A stretch of 64,000 nt of DNA from Nitrosovibrio sp. Nv4 (GCF_900215485.1 NZ_OCMZ01000001.1:434001-498000), one strand, 5' to 3'; positions 10,109 to 19,794 are shown, numbered from the stretch's first letter. The notes: a model not told the origin generated them from the letters alone. Numbers and translations: made by a program.

Positions 10109-10975
10109 GTGGTCCCCGATTTCAGGAATAGAGAATACGAGCGACGAGTACTGTCATTATTGATGCATAATAATGACATGAAAAATGAAATAAATAGTCG
10201 GCTGACACAGGTTTTTCGCTCCGTCCGCTTGTTGTTGCATATTATTTCGGGCTTGATTCAGTCCGCAATTTACCCGCATGTTAGTCAGCTGGCGCAAAAA
10301 CGCATGGCCCAGAAATGGTCAGCGAGGCTACTTGCGATTCTTGGTATCAGATTGCGCTATCTTGGCACTCCGCCGCCGACGGAAGCGCGGCCAGTGATGC
10401 TAGCCGCCAATCATGTCTCCTGGCTGGATGTTTACTCGCTGATAACAGTGTGCCCCGCCCGTTTCGTCGCCAAGGCTGAAATTCGCGGCTGGCCCCTGTT
10501 CGGCTGGTTGAGCCGTAACGTCGGTACGTTGTTTATAGAGCGCACCAAGCGTCGCGATACGGCTCGAATAAATGAGGATATCGCGGACGCGTTAAAAATT
10601 GGGGATCGGGTGGCGCTATTTCCTGAGGGTACGACCGGCGACGGCAATGCGCTTCGGCATTTCCATGCGTCACTGCTGCAATCGGCGATAACCGTCTCAG
10701 CCAGGTTGTACCCCGTCGCAATACGTTATACCGACATGTCTGGCGAAATCAGTAAAGCGGCTCCGCTAGTCAATATTTCTCTGCTGGAATCATTGCGTCG
10801 GATTTTGCGACAACCCTGCATCAATGTAGAACTGACCTTCGCCGATCCGATTGACAGTAGCGGAAAAAACCGGCGAGCACTTGCACGGTGTGCCGAGCAG
10901 GCTATTGCCAACGCCTTATCTCTTCCTCTGCCGCACAAGGCACCTGAAAAACCTGACGATCTTCCAGGCGAATAG
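10109..10975 (+). CDS. 1-acyl-sn-glycerol-3-phosphate acyltransferase family (PlsC-like)
   Basis: A membrane-associated acyltransferase that probably acylates lysophosphatidic acid or a related lyso-lipid. The HX4D catalytic motif is NHVSWLDVY. The acceptor-binding motif is FPEGTTGDG. Another typical block is GTLFIERTKRRDT. A hydrophobic N-terminal segment (VRLLLHIISGLIQSAIY) anchors it. The start is uncertain: GTG at 10109 gives 288 residues, while ATG codons at 10163 and 10178 give slightly shorter products, and none has a strong ribosome binding site. Its 3' end overlaps the convergent apaH by 74 bases. Confidence 0.85.
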   Translation: MVPDFRNREYERRVLSLLMHNNDMKNEINSRLTQVFRSVRLLLHIISGLIQSAIYPHVSQLAQKRMAQKWSARLLAILGIRLRYLGTPPPTEARPVMLAANHVSWLDVYSLITVCPARFVAKAEIRGWPLFGWLSRNVGTLFIERTKRRDTARINEDIADALKIGDRVALFPEGTTGDGNALRHFHASLLQSAITVSARLYPVAIRYTDMSGEISKAAPLVNISLLESLRRILRQPCINVELTFADPIDSSGKNRRALARCAEQAIANALSLPLPHKAPEKPDDLPGE

Positions 10976-11729
10976 CGGTGAGGCTTCCGCCCCACAAGCA
11001 GCCCGTATCGAGCGCTATCAGGTTATCCCTGATTTGCAGACCCAGCGCCGACCAATGCCCGCAAACGATGGTGGCCTCCCGGCTGGCGCGGTTTGGCGTC
11101 TCGAACCACGGCAGATAACCAGCCGGAATATCCTGCACTGGACCCTTGTGAGAAAAATCCATTTTTCCATCAGGGGTGCAGACACGCATTCGTGTCATGG
11201 CGTTAACGATCACTCGCAGGCGCTCGTAGCCTCCGAGACTATCGTCCCAATGGTCGGGCTGATTTCCATACATATTGGAGCAAAATTCATGGAAGTCCGA
11301 CCCGCGCAGCGCAGTCTCCACGATTTTTGCCAGCAGAGAGGCTTGCGCGATGGTCCAGGATGGCAATAAGCCCGCGTGTACCATCACGTAATTTCCCTCA
11401 GCATGCAACAGCTTCTGCTGGCGCAACCAATGGAGCAACCCGTTCCTGTCGGATGCGTCGAGAATATCCCGCAGGGTGTCGTTCCGATGCAGCTTGGCGC
11501 ACCCCTCGGAGACCATAAGCAGATGCAGATCATGGTTTCCCAGTACCATTACTGCTGCTTCGTCCAGGTCCCTCACAAAACGCAATATAGCCAGCGAATC
11601 AGGACCACGGTTTACGATGTCCCCGACGAGCCACAGTCGGTCTTTTGCACGGTCGAAATGAATCAGGTCAAGAAGCTCCCTGAACTCCTGATAACAGCCT
11701 TGCAAATCACCGACTGCGAACGTGGCCAT
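10902..11729 (-). CDS. apaH: Symmetrical bis(5'-nucleosyl)-tetraphosphatase
   Basis: ApaH hydrolyses Ap4A to two ADP and also removes Np4-type caps from RNA. The 275-residue protein has the calcineurin-like metallophosphatase motifs in order: GDLQGC (residues 7-12), LVGDIVNRGPDS (34-45) and VLGNHDLHLL (62-71). C-terminal histidine motifs VHAGLLPSW and CGHWSALGL follow. Length is normal. It is convergent with the PlsC-like gene and overlaps its 3' end by 74 bases, so transcription from both sides would interfere. Confidence 0.94.
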   Translation of the reverse strand: MATFAVGDLQGCYQEFRELLDLIHFDRAKDRLWLVGDIVNRGPDSLAILRFVRDLDEAAVMVLGNHDLHLLMVSEGCAKLHRNDTLRDILDASDRNGLLHWLRQQKLLHAEGNYVMVHAGLLPSWTIAQASLLAKIVETALRGSDFHEFCSNMYGNQPDHWDDSLGGYERLRVIVNAMTRMRVCTPDGKMDFSHKGPVQDIPAGYLPWFETPNRASREATIVCGHWSALGLQIRDNLIALDTGCLWGGSLTAIRLEDRQVFQVPCAAEEEIRRWQ

Positions 11730-11785
11730 AAGTTGAAAGAGGATTAATCAGAGCATATTGCAATATATCAGAGAATACATCCTTG

Positions 11786-11823
11786 CCAAAAATAAGGGCG
11801 ATATGGAATTCTCCTATCGCCCT
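11786..11823 (-). terminator. Intrinsic terminator after the cytochrome c gene
   Basis: On the minus strand a 9-base stem (arms 11815-11823 and 11795-11803, 11-base loop) is followed by TTATTTTTGG. It lies about 30 bases downstream of the cytochrome c stop codon. Confidence 0.75.
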
Positions 11824-11852
11824 GTTACTACCTATTCCACTACCGCGCCGAA

Positions 11853-12428
11853 TTATTTTGACTGACTCACCATATAATCGACTACCGCTTTAACTTCGGT
11901 ATCCGAAAGGCTGGCGTTTCCGCCTTTGGGCGGCATTGCGTTTTTGCCCTTGAGTGCACTCGTGTAAAGCGTCTCGTTACCTGCCTTGATGCGCGGCGCC
12001 CAAGCCGAATTGTCCCCAAGCTTCGGCGCGCCTGCCGCACCGGTAGTGTGACAGGCGGCGCAACTGGCGGTATAGATTGCCTTCGCTTTCTCTATCGGGT
12101 CTCCCGCATCTGCCACCGGCGCAGCGGCGGAAGCAGCCACGGACGCCGAGGTCGCATCCGCTACCGGACCAGATCCAGCTTCCGGTTGCACGTCAGCCTG
12201 AGAAGAATCACCCGCGAGCATCAATTTACCCACCGGCTCCAAACGCTGCGCAACGGCTTCGTCCGAAAAAGCACGACTATTTGGATCTATGGGAGCATCT
12301 CCGGTAATAAACTTGCCCAATAGCCAAAGAATCACAACCGGAAACACAAACGCCGCCACGATGACCGTAACTAATTGTTTAGGTGTCTTTATAGCCGAGG
12401 AATGCCCGTCATCTTCACTGCCGCTCAC
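11853..12428 (-). CDS. Membrane-anchored cytochrome c5-type monoheme protein
   Basis: A small electron carrier with one c-type heme. An N-terminal transmembrane helix (about residues 16-36, VTVIVAAFVFPVVILWLLG) anchors it so that the heme domain faces the periplasm. An Ala/Val-rich linker follows. The heme motif CAACHTTGAAGAPKLGD is typical of cytochrome c5, and the distal Met ligand is probably in KNAMPPKGGNASLSD. The start is set at GTG 12428, which has GGAG six bases upstream; a longer in-frame extension has no such site. Length is 191 residues. It may pass electrons to the terminal oxidase, but no direct partner lies beside it. Confidence 0.88.
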   Translation of the reverse strand: MSGSEDDGHSSAIKTPKQLVTVIVAAFVFPVVILWLLGKFITGDAPIDPNSRAFSDEAVAQRLEPVGKLMLAGDSSQADVQPEAGSGPVADATSASVAASAAAPVADAGDPIEKAKAIYTASCAACHTTGAAGAPKLGDNSAWAPRIKAGNETLYTSALKGKNAMPPKGGNASLSDTEVKAVVDYMVSQSK

Positions 12429-12567
12429 AATAACTCCGCAAGTAAAAAAATCATTATTGTATAGGTTCGCGTATTCAAGCAAAAGCGATTTGTTTAGGTT
12501 GGACTAGGGGGATAAAAAACGTTATCCTAGCGGCAAATTCAATAAACACTCCTATCTCATCTATATT

Positions 12568-12644
12568 GCGCCCATAGCTCAGCTGGATAGAGTACCGCCC
12601 TCCGAAGGCGGGGGTCACACGTTCGAATCGTGTTGGGCGCGCCA
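12568..12644 (+). tRNA. tRNA-Arg (anticodon CCG)
   Basis: A 77-base cloverleaf with an encoded CCA end. The acceptor stem is GCGCCCA with TGGGCGC. The D arm is GCTCAGCTGGATAGAGT, the anticodon stem is CCGCC/GGCGG with loop CTCCGAA (anticodon CCG), and the T loop is GTTCGAATC. It reads CGG codons. Confidence 0.97.
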
Positions 12645-12748
12645 ATCCCACTAGGTGGATTACATCCATTTCACACCTACTGTACCGTACCCGTTATTCA
12701 GCTGAATGACGTGAATGGCCTGACGCCTCGTTGAACAGGAAAATAAGG

Positions 12749-14647
12749 TCATATCTCGACTCGCGCGCCGAGTTCGAGGACACGATTTGCCGGTAATTTG
12801 AAATATTCGGCGGCGTTGCTTGCGTTACGCGCCATTGCCGCAAAAATACGTTCCCGCCACAAACCCATGCCTGGACCTGGACTTGGTACGACGATGTCGC
12901 GGCTGAGAAAGTACGATGTTTGAAGCGGCTCGAACACAAGTCCGTATGGTTCGCACAATTCAAGCGCATAGGGCAGATTGGGCTCGTCTTTGAAACCGTA
13001 TCGCACTGTGACCTGGTAGCAGTTGTCGACCAATGGCTTTACGGATATCCGATGTTCTTTGAGTATTCGCGGAGTTTCGATGTACATCACGGTGAGAATC
13101 ACCACGCGCTCATGCAGGACCTGGTTATGTGAGAGATTATGTAACAACGCATGGGGTACGCCATCCGGATCCGCAGTCAAAAAAACCGATGTGCCGGCGA
13201 CGCGCGCAGGTGGATGCGCCATTAGTGACTCCAGGAACGGCTGGAGCGGGATGGCCGCCGAGCGCAAATGCTCAACCAGAATTTGACGCCCACGATTCCA
13301 CGTGGACATGACAAAGAAGACGACAGCTCCGATTGCGAGCGGAAACCAGCCCCCCTGCGCGATTTTCAGCATGGTGGCGGCAAAAAAAGTCGTGTCGATT
13401 AACAGGAAAAATCCCGTCGCCAACAGGCACAGGAAGAAGGGATAGTTCCATGCATAGCGAATTACAAAAAAAGTCAGTATGGTTTCAATCACCATCGTGG
13501 TGGTAACAGCGACCCCGTAGGCAGAGGCGAGACTGGACGACGAACCGAATCCCAGTACCGCCATAATTACTGCCGCCAGCAGAGTCCAATTGACGAAAGG
13601 GATATATATCTGGCCGATCTTGCGGTCGGATGTATGCTTGATCTGCATGCGCGGCAAGAATCCTAACTGAATAGCTTGCTTGGTCATCGAAAAAACGCCG
13701 GAAATAACGGCTTGCGATGCGATTACGGTCGCCACCGTTGCCAACCCCACGGCGGCGTAAAGCGCCCAGGAGGGAAACAACAGAAAAAAGGGATTGGAGA
13801 TGGCTGATGGGTCCGAGAGCAGAAGCGCTCCCTGGCCGAGATAATTCAACGTGAGCGCGGGAAGGACGCATCCATACCAGGCCAGCCGAATCGGTTTCGC
13901 CCCAAAGTGCCCCATATCGGCATAGAGCGCCTCTCCGCCGGTAACCGCCAGCACTACAGCTCCAAATGCGATAAACGCCAGCCAACCATTATTCAGGCAA
14001 AAAGACACGGCATGTAAAGGGCTGAACGCCACCAATATCTGTGGTGCGAGCGTGATATTTACCAAGCCGACGAGCCCCAGGGTAGTGAACCATATCAGCG
14101 TTATCGGGCCGAACATCGCGCCGATTCCCCCTGTGCCTCTTTGTTGCAGTACGAAAAGCGCAATCAGCACGGCCAATGTGATGGGTAGTACATATGGCTT
14201 GAGTAGCGGCGTTGCCACCTCCAGGCCTTCCACTGCGCTCAAAACCGAGATCGCTGGCGTGATAACACCATCGCCGAAGAATAGTGCCGCGCCAAACGCG
14301 CCAATGAGAAAGAGGATGTTACGCAGGCGGGGACGGTTGGCCACCGAGGAGCTGGCAAGCGATAGCAGCGCCATAATGCCGCCCTCTCCATTATTGTCCG
14401 CGCGCAGGATCAATGTTATGTACTTGAGCGACACCACAATCACGAGCGCCCAAAAAATGAGAGAAATCACCCCGATCACGTTACCCTCACTGACAACAAG
14501 CCCATGGATGGGGTCGAAAACGGTTTTCATGACGTATAAGGGGCTTGTACCGATGTCTCCATAGACGACACCCAGCGCGGCGAGGCTCAGCAAACCCAGG
14601 GACTGATGGCCAGCGGTGATTTTGCGCTCCGTGCTTTGGCTGGTCAT
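12749..14647 (-). CDS. kup: Low-affinity potassium uptake protein Kup
   Basis: Kup is an inner-membrane K+/H+ symporter. The 632-residue protein starts with the family block LGVVYGDIGTSPLYVMKTVF (residues 35-54). It contains about 12 hydrophobic helices and ends with the cytoplasmic domain (HVVILTVM-like segment ERVVILTVMYIETP, then YGFKDEPNLP). Signature loops such as EGGIMALLSL and FFGDGVITPAISVLSAVEGLEV are present. It stands alone: the downstream neighbour is tRNA-Arg and about 560 bases upstream are non-coding. Confidence 0.95.
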   Translation of the reverse strand: MTSQSTERKITAGHQSLGLLSLAALGVVYGDIGTSPLYVMKTVFDPIHGLVVSEGNVIGVISLIFWALVIVVSLKYITLILRADNNGEGGIMALLSLASSSVANRPRLRNILFLIGAFGAALFFGDGVITPAISVLSAVEGLEVATPLLKPYVLPITLAVLIALFVLQQRGTGGIGAMFGPITLIWFTTLGLVGLVNITLAPQILVAFSPLHAVSFCLNNGWLAFIAFGAVVLAVTGGEALYADMGHFGAKPIRLAWYGCVLPALTLNYLGQGALLLSDPSAISNPFFLLFPSWALYAAVGLATVATVIASQAVISGVFSMTKQAIQLGFLPRMQIKHTSDRKIGQIYIPFVNWTLLAAVIMAVLGFGSSSSLASAYGVAVTTTMVIETILTFFVIRYAWNYPFFLCLLATGFFLLIDTTFFAATMLKIAQGGWFPLAIGAVVFFVMSTWNRGRQILVEHLRSAAIPLQPFLESLMAHPPARVAGTSVFLTADPDGVPHALLHNLSHNQVLHERVVILTVMYIETPRILKEHRISVKPLVDNCYQVTVRYGFKDEPNLPYALELCEPYGLVFEPLQTSYFLSRDIVVPSPGPGMGLWRERIFAAMARNASNAAEYFKLPANRVLELGARVEI

Positions 14648-15206
14648 GATTGATGTATCCGAGCGCGGAGATGATCTGGGGTGACGATAGCGGGAACCAA
14701 GAAAGTCATAACGTTAAGTAATGGGCGGCACGGGTTACCGGAAACCTTTCTTTCGCTAAATAGGGCAGATAAGCGGTAATAATTGTTTGAAGGCTCTGTT
14801 AAAGGGTCTTGAAGAGCTTAAAGAGTTAATAGCCCGGTGTATCCCGACGAAAACCACCGTGACAGCCGCCAATCGAGCCTCGTGACGGCCCCCCTGACAA
14901 GCCCCCGGCAGCGTTTACGCATTGTACACGACCTGGATGGTGACAACGCAAAGGGTTCATTCAGCGTCTTCGCGAGAGAACCGGGCACGTTTTGCAGGAA
15001 ATCACACGTCATTTTTGCCTTTGCTGCCCTGCTGCCCTACACCTTGCAGCAGAAAGATTTCCTCCAGCCGATCAATGACAAAATTTCTTTGTGTGACTTA
15101 CCGTACCGATCGAATTGATTCTCTCCCCTATCCTTTAATTATTGCAATACCTGGAAATCTACCGATGCTTTGATTGAAAGTCATCGCTACTCACAAGGAG
15201 ATAAAC
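14648..15206. other. Intergenic region between kup and the PRC-barrel gene
   Basis: This divergent 559-base stretch must hold the promoters of kup and of the PRC-barrel gene. I see no convincing gene, tRNA or strong hairpin in it. Open frames here are short, overlap one another and have no family resemblance. Confidence 0.5.
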
Positions 15207-15719
15207 ATGAGCTACGAAGATCGCGATACGTACGGGATGTACAAGAGCTACGACGAGAAGGGGCCCGGCCCTCGGCTGATGGGCGCCGACACGCTCATGG
15301 GAGAGGATGTTTACAATCAAAAGGACGAAGACCTGGGCGATATCAAGGAAATCATGCTGGATATGAACAACGGCAAAATTGCCTATGCTGTGTTGTCTTT
15401 CGGCGGATTGATGGGTATGGGCGGCAAGCTCTTCGCTGTGCCCTGGAACGCGCTGAAGCTGGATACTGCGAACAAGCGCTTCATACTCGATGTTGATAAG
15501 GAACGCCTGGCATCCGCTCCTGGATTCGACAAGAATAATTGGCCGGATATGGCGGATCCCGCCTGGCAGACCACGATTCATTCTTATTATGGAACCCAGT
15601 CCTATAAGGAATCCCCTGGACAACCTGCACAGCCTAAGGACACACCCGACATACCGTATGACGAGACGCCCTACACCAAGCGCGAAACGACCAAAATGGA
15701 TTCGGGACGCATCAGCTAA
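15207..15719 (+). CDS. PRC-barrel domain protein
   Basis: A 170-residue soluble protein with a PRC-barrel fold at about residues 25-110. The pattern LMGEDVYNQKDEDLGDIKEIMLDMNNGKIAYAVLSFGG is the classic PRC strand order (written here only as a landmark: GDIKEIMLD then GKIAYAVLSFGG). PRC-barrel proteins of this size are often stress-induced or bind RNA or membranes, but the role here is unknown. The ATG at 15207 is chosen because AAGGAG lies 8 bases upstream. The tail (about 120-170) is Pro/Asp-rich. A hairpin follows the stop. Confidence 0.82.
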   Translation: MSYEDRDTYGMYKSYDEKGPGPRLMGADTLMGEDVYNQKDEDLGDIKEIMLDMNNGKIAYAVLSFGGLMGMGGKLFAVPWNALKLDTANKRFILDVDKERLASAPGFDKNNWPDMADPAWQTTIHSYYGTQSYKESPGQPAQPKDTPDIPYDETPYTKRETTKMDSGRIS

Positions 15720-15725
15720 ATACAC

Positions 15726-15754
15726 AGCCGGCTCTAACTTTTAAAGAGCCGGCT
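15726..15754 (+). terminator. Hairpin after the PRC-barrel gene
   Basis: A perfect 10-base stem (15726-15735 with 15745-15754) and 9-base loop start 6 bases after the stop codon. No T tract follows, so it is either a weak terminator or an mRNA-stabilising hairpin. Confidence 0.45.
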
Positions 15755-15941
15755 CACGATTCCCGACGTCTGACCTGGTCCTGTCTTTCTACGGCAGTTC
15801 TAACGCGAGAGGGAATTGGCGCCTTTGCTCCCTATGCATATTTGTGGATAGGGAGGCAGCAGCGTCCGCACTTGGCTGAACCTGGATAAGCATGGAGAAG
15901 GGAGCAGTGGCGGGCGGAGGGGGCCAAAACTGGATCGCTGC

Positions 15942-18515
15942 ATGCCTCGCTCCCATCACTCCGGCGATGAAATGAAAAATCGCATATCTGCGGAAAAACC
16001 AGTCGTCCTTATTACCGGCTCGGAAGGCAGAATCGGTAAGGGAATTGCAGCGGCGCTGGGCGAGGATTATACGACCGTCGGCTTCGAGCAGAAATGCGAC
16101 AGTGGATTGAACTGCATTACCGTCGACATATCGTCCGACGAGGCAATGGCAACCGCGTGCGAACAGTTGCGCCAGCGTTATGGACAGCGCATTGCATCCG
16201 TCATTCATCTGGCTGCCTTTTACGATTTCTCCGATGAGCCGAACCCCCTGTATGAAGAGGTGAATGTGCAGGGGACCCGGCGGCTATTGGAAGCGCTTCA
16301 GGCATTTGACGTCGACCAGTTCATATATGCCAGTACCATGCTGGTGCACGCACCGTCGGAACCGGGCTTGCCCATCAGCGAGGAAGGGCCTCTTGAACCA
16401 AAATGGCCCTATCCGGAATCCAAGGTAGCGGCGGAAAACGAGGTTCGCGCGCACCACGGGCGTATTCCGTTCGTGATATTTCGCCTGGCCGGCGTCTATA
16501 CCGACTGGGGCGAAGTGCCGTCCCTGAGTACTCAGATTCAACGTATTTATGAACGCCAGCTGCAGAGCCATGTATTTCCCGGCAATCCGTCTCATGGTCA
16601 ATCCTTTGTACACCTGGATGACGTAGCGCGGGCATTTCGCGAAACAGTGGAGCGACGCTCGCAGTTACCAGAGGAAACTACACTGTTGATAGGTGAGCCG
16701 ACCACGGAAAGCTATGAAGGCCTGCAGAATTTGATGGGACAGTTGATTCATGGCGAGCCGTGGGCTACACATCAGGTTCCAAAAACGGTGGCGGTTGCGG
16801 GCGCGTGGCTTCAGAACAAAATTGAAGACGTTGTTCCGGACACCATTGATCGAGGGATTGAACCTTTCGTCAAACCGTTCATGGTGGCGTTGTCCGACGA
16901 CCATTTCGAACTGGATATTTCCCGGGCAAAGAAGGTACTGAATTGGCGCCCCAGGCATACGCTGCGCGAAACACTGCCGAAAATTATTGGCCACCTCAAA
17001 CAGAGCCCTGCCGCGTGGTATAAGCGCAATAAAATCGCGCTGCCCCTTTGGCTGGAAGAAATGGAAAAAAACCATCTTCCCAGCGCGACCCTTATTGTTC
17101 AAAACAGCCAGCAGGAACGGCACGAGCACAGGCAAACCGTTTGGTGCCACTTTGCCAACGTCGCGCTGGGATTATGGCTGATATCGAGTCCGTTTATTTT
17201 TGGGCTAACCGAATCGTGGATGATAGCTGAGGATCTCGTTACGCCCACTCAGCGCGGCCTGCCATTGTCAGCCACCTGGATGACGGCCAGTGATGTCATC
17301 ACGGGCTTGCTGATCGTGCTATTCGGCTTTCTATCGGTGTCGCGTGACAATGGCTGGGCACGCTGGGTTACAGCCCTTCTCGGTATCTGGTTATTATTTG
17401 CACCGCTTTTTTTCTGGACGCCTAGTGCGGCAGTTTATGCAAACGATACCCTGATAGGCGCGCTCGTTATTTTGTTGGCAGTGGTGGTATCACCCCCGCC
17501 GGGTATCGGGCCCATCGCCCGGATGAGCGGTCCCGACACACCGCCCGGTTGGAGCTACAGCCCCTCGGGGATGACCAATCGTATTCCGATTGTAGCGCTG
17601 GCGTTTGTGGGCATATTTCTTTCGCGCTATATGGCCGCGTTTCAATTGGGCCATATCGAAAATGCCTGGGACCCATTCTTTGGCGACGGCACCGCGCGCG
17701 TCATTACTTCCGAGGTATCCGAGGCATGGCCGGTAGCGGATGCTGGCCTGGGTGCGACCGTCTATGTGATGGAAATTCTAACCGGCCTGATCGGCGACAA
17801 ACGGCGTTGGCGCACCATGCCATGGATGGTGCTGTTATTCGGAATATTGATTGTGCCCCTGGGCGTAGTAAGTATCTACTTCATCATCATCCAGCCGATC
17901 GTAATAGGTACGTGGTGCACGTTATGCCTGATCGCCGCCGTAGCGATGCTGCTACAGATTCCGTATTCGTTCGATGAGATTCTGGCGACGCTGCAGTTCC
18001 TCAAAGACCGGCATAAGAATGGCAAATCATGGTGGCATGTTTTGTGGCATGGAGACACGATAGAAGGCGGAAGCCCGGATTATTCCAGTAACTTTGAAGG
18101 ACCTCCGATGGCGGTGCTGCGCGAGATAATGGGAGCTGGTGTCCGCTTTACGTGGAATATGACGGCCAGCGTTATCATTGGCGTCGCGCTGATGTTTTCC
18201 CGCGTCACCTTCGATGCCACCGGAGCGGCCGCGAATAGTGACCACCTGATCGGCTCGCTCGTTGTCACATTCTCGATCATGGCGTTGAGTGAAGTGGGCC
18301 GTCCGTTGCGCTTTGCCAACATCATGTTTGGGATGTGGCTGATTCCTGCGCCCCTGGTGTTGACAGGCTATTCCGATATGGGTTCTGCGGCAAGCATTAT
18401 CGCAGGATTATTATTGGTTCTGCTTGCATTGCCGGTAGGCCCGATCAAAAGCCATTATGGCGCATGGGATCGATGGAATTCGATTGGGTCAACGAAATTG
18501 CCGTGGAATGCCTGA
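15942..18515 (+). CDS. Fusion protein: NAD-dependent epimerase / SPW repeats / VKOR-like membrane domain
   Basis: An 857-residue multidomain protein of unknown role. Residues about 20-345 form an extended short-chain dehydrogenase/epimerase: Rossmann motif TGSEGRIGKG, YASTMLV, and catalytic Y157 and K161 in WPYPESK. Four or more helices (about 400-510) look like an SPW repeat. Residues about 545-690 resemble vitamin K epoxide reductase, with the CxxC redox motif WCTLC (C659, C662) at a helix end. A further SPW-like helical block covers about 735-840. The loop cysteine pair and Ser/Thr usual in VKOR are not evident. An alternative start at 15972 would drop ten residues. The neighbour upstream is a PRC-barrel protein and downstream convergent is sixA; neither explains the fusion. 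Confidence 0.8.
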   Translation: MPRSHHSGDEMKNRISAEKPVVLITGSEGRIGKGIAAALGEDYTTVGFEQKCDSGLNCITVDISSDEAMATACEQLRQRYGQRIASVIHLAAFYDFSDEPNPLYEEVNVQGTRRLLEALQAFDVDQFIYASTMLVHAPSEPGLPISEEGPLEPKWPYPESKVAAENEVRAHHGRIPFVIFRLAGVYTDWGEVPSLSTQIQRIYERQLQSHVFPGNPSHGQSFVHLDDVARAFRETVERRSQLPEETTLLIGEPTTESYEGLQNLMGQLIHGEPWATHQVPKTVAVAGAWLQNKIEDVVPDTIDRGIEPFVKPFMVALSDDHFELDISRAKKVLNWRPRHTLRETLPKIIGHLKQSPAAWYKRNKIALPLWLEEMEKNHLPSATLIVQNSQQERHEHRQTVWCHFANVALGLWLISSPFIFGLTESWMIAEDLVTPTQRGLPLSATWMTASDVITGLLIVLFGFLSVSRDNGWARWVTALLGIWLLFAPLFFWTPSAAVYANDTLIGALVILLAVVVSPPPGIGPIARMSGPDTPPGWSYSPSGMTNRIPIVALAFVGIFLSRYMAAFQLGHIENAWDPFFGDGTARVITSEVSEAWPVADAGLGATVYVMEILTGLIGDKRRWRTMPWMVLLFGILIVPLGVVSIYFIIIQPIVIGTWCTLCLIAAVAMLLQIPYSFDEILATLQFLKDRHKNGKSWWHVLWHGDTIEGGSPDYSSNFEGPPMAVLREIMGAGVRFTWNMTASVIIGVALMFSRVTFDATGAAANSDHLIGSLVVTFSIMALSEVGRPLRFANIMFGMWLIPAPLVLTGYSDMGSAASIIAGLLLVLLALPVGPIKSHYGAWDRWNSIGSTKLPWNA

Positions 18516-18535
18516 TTTCGAACTACGGATGAGTA

Positions 18536-18988
18536 TCACAACATGTCCGGAGATATGCTGGTTCGCAAAACTGTTTCCGCGATACCTTCCTTTTTTTTGT
18601 AACTGAACCACCATACCGCACCCTTGCGGATGTTCCACTCCATGGGATCGCAGGACATGAGCCGGGCTGCGACTTCCCCTAGTGTGGGTTGATGGCCTAC
18701 CACCACAACTGCGCCTTTTGCATTTGGCCAGTCGGCTGCGGAGAGAATCGCTTTTGCCGAAACGGCAGGTCCGATTTCCTTGACGGTTTCAAAATCATCA
18801 TCAAGCGCTTCTGCGGTCTGCCGGGTGCGCATGGTTGGGCTGGCTATGATTCGCGTGTTTTTTGGCAATCTCGGTTTAAGCCATTCAGCCATGGACTGAG
18901 CTTGCTTTAATCCCTTCTCGGTAAGTCTTCGTGCGCTGTCCGGCAAACCGTCCTCGGCTTCCGCATGGCGCCATAAAATGAGTTCCAT
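18536..18988 (-). CDS. sixA: Phosphohistidine phosphatase SixA
   Basis: SixA dephosphorylates phosphohistidine on phosphotransfer proteins. The 150-residue protein has the histidine-phosphatase signature LWRHAEAED at residues 5-13 and the second catalytic histidine in VVGHQPTLGEV. Its length matches the family. The start is set at ATG 18988, with a near-perfect AGGAGG six bases before it. A longer in-frame extension exists but is unlike the family. The gene is convergent with the epimerase-VKOR fusion, leaving 20 bases between stops. Confidence 0.92.
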   Translation of the reverse strand: MELILWRHAEAEDGLPDSARRLTEKGLKQAQSMAEWLKPRLPKNTRIIASPTMRTRQTAEALDDDFETVKEIGPAVSAKAILSAADWPNAKGAVVVVGHQPTLGEVAARLMSCDPMEWNIRKGAVWWFSYKKKEGIAETVLRTSISPDML

Positions 18989-19306
18989 TGATTCCTCCTG
19001 CATAAATCCGTTGGCCAATAGACAGACGTGTTCAGTATAGAGGCTAATTACGTCTTTTGCCCACATGCCAGCGAGCCGGCTCTGGCGATCTCAGGCATGC
19101 CCAGCCCATGATTCTCGCAAGGGACAATCCACATACTTCGTCGGCCGGTGAGCACAAGCGCTCTTAAGGGAGAGGAAAGCAGGAAAAAATGTAAGATTAC
19201 GGATGGGCTATGGGAACTGGATTTGCGGATGGTACCAGAGGCATTGCAGAGGTTGCGATAGACATGAGGATGAATGGCGGGCAGTCCGCCCGCCATTCTG
19301 CCGCAA
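18989..19306. other. Intergenic region upstream of sixA with a strong hairpin
   Basis: No gene is supported here. A perfect hairpin with 11-base arms (19272-19282 and 19288-19298) and a 5-base loop lies 8 bases beyond the stop codon of the thioredoxin-fold gene. It probably ends or protects that transcript. No U tract follows it on the minus strand. Confidence 0.55.
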
Positions 19307-19546
19307 TTAGGACTTCAATGCCGACATTGGGGCGCCGAAGTTGATGTGGAAAGGTGCTCCGTTAATAACAATTGCGGGAACCGACTTGACGCCAGCCGCT
19401 TCAGCAGCTGCGATCCTATCCTTTTGCTCGCCGAGATTTACGAGCTCAACCTCATAACGGTCGGGATCCAGCGCATCGGCAATCTGATGCTCGGCCTCGA
19501 CACATACAGGACAGCCAGCGTGATAAAAGGTAGCAGGTGTTTTCAT
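19307..19546 (-). CDS. Small thioredoxin/glutaredoxin-fold protein (CPVC)
   Basis: A 79-residue thioredoxin-fold protein. The redox motif GCPVC is at residues 10-14, preceded by a beta strand (TFYH), and the cis-proline segment is VKSVPAIVINGAPF. This is the typical minimal glutaredoxin/thioredoxin layout. Substrate and reductant are unknown. The start is taken at ATG 19546 with GGAGA upstream; a 20-residue extension to 19606 is less likely. It appears monocistronic, with a strong hairpin after the stop. Confidence 0.82.
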   Translation of the reverse strand: MKTPATFYHAGCPVCVEAEHQIADALDPDRYEVELVNLGEQKDRIAAAEAAGVKSVPAIVINGAPFHINFGAPMSALKS

Positions 19547-19794
19547 AGCCAATCTCTCCAAAAAATTTAAATTTCCGTGGGGACTACCCACGTTCGCAAG
19601 AACCAATCAAACTGTCACCATGCGACGGGATGATTATAATCGCTGCCCCATGCTAGCGCCAGTGCTCATCAGTCGGGATGCTGGGAGGCTTCTTTTTCCA
19701 TGGGATTTCCGATAGAGAATCATCGAAGTTTCGGATTGTTTATGATGAGACTTCTATGGCGCTTTCGGAACTGATCCAGATCAGGATTAGCTGA

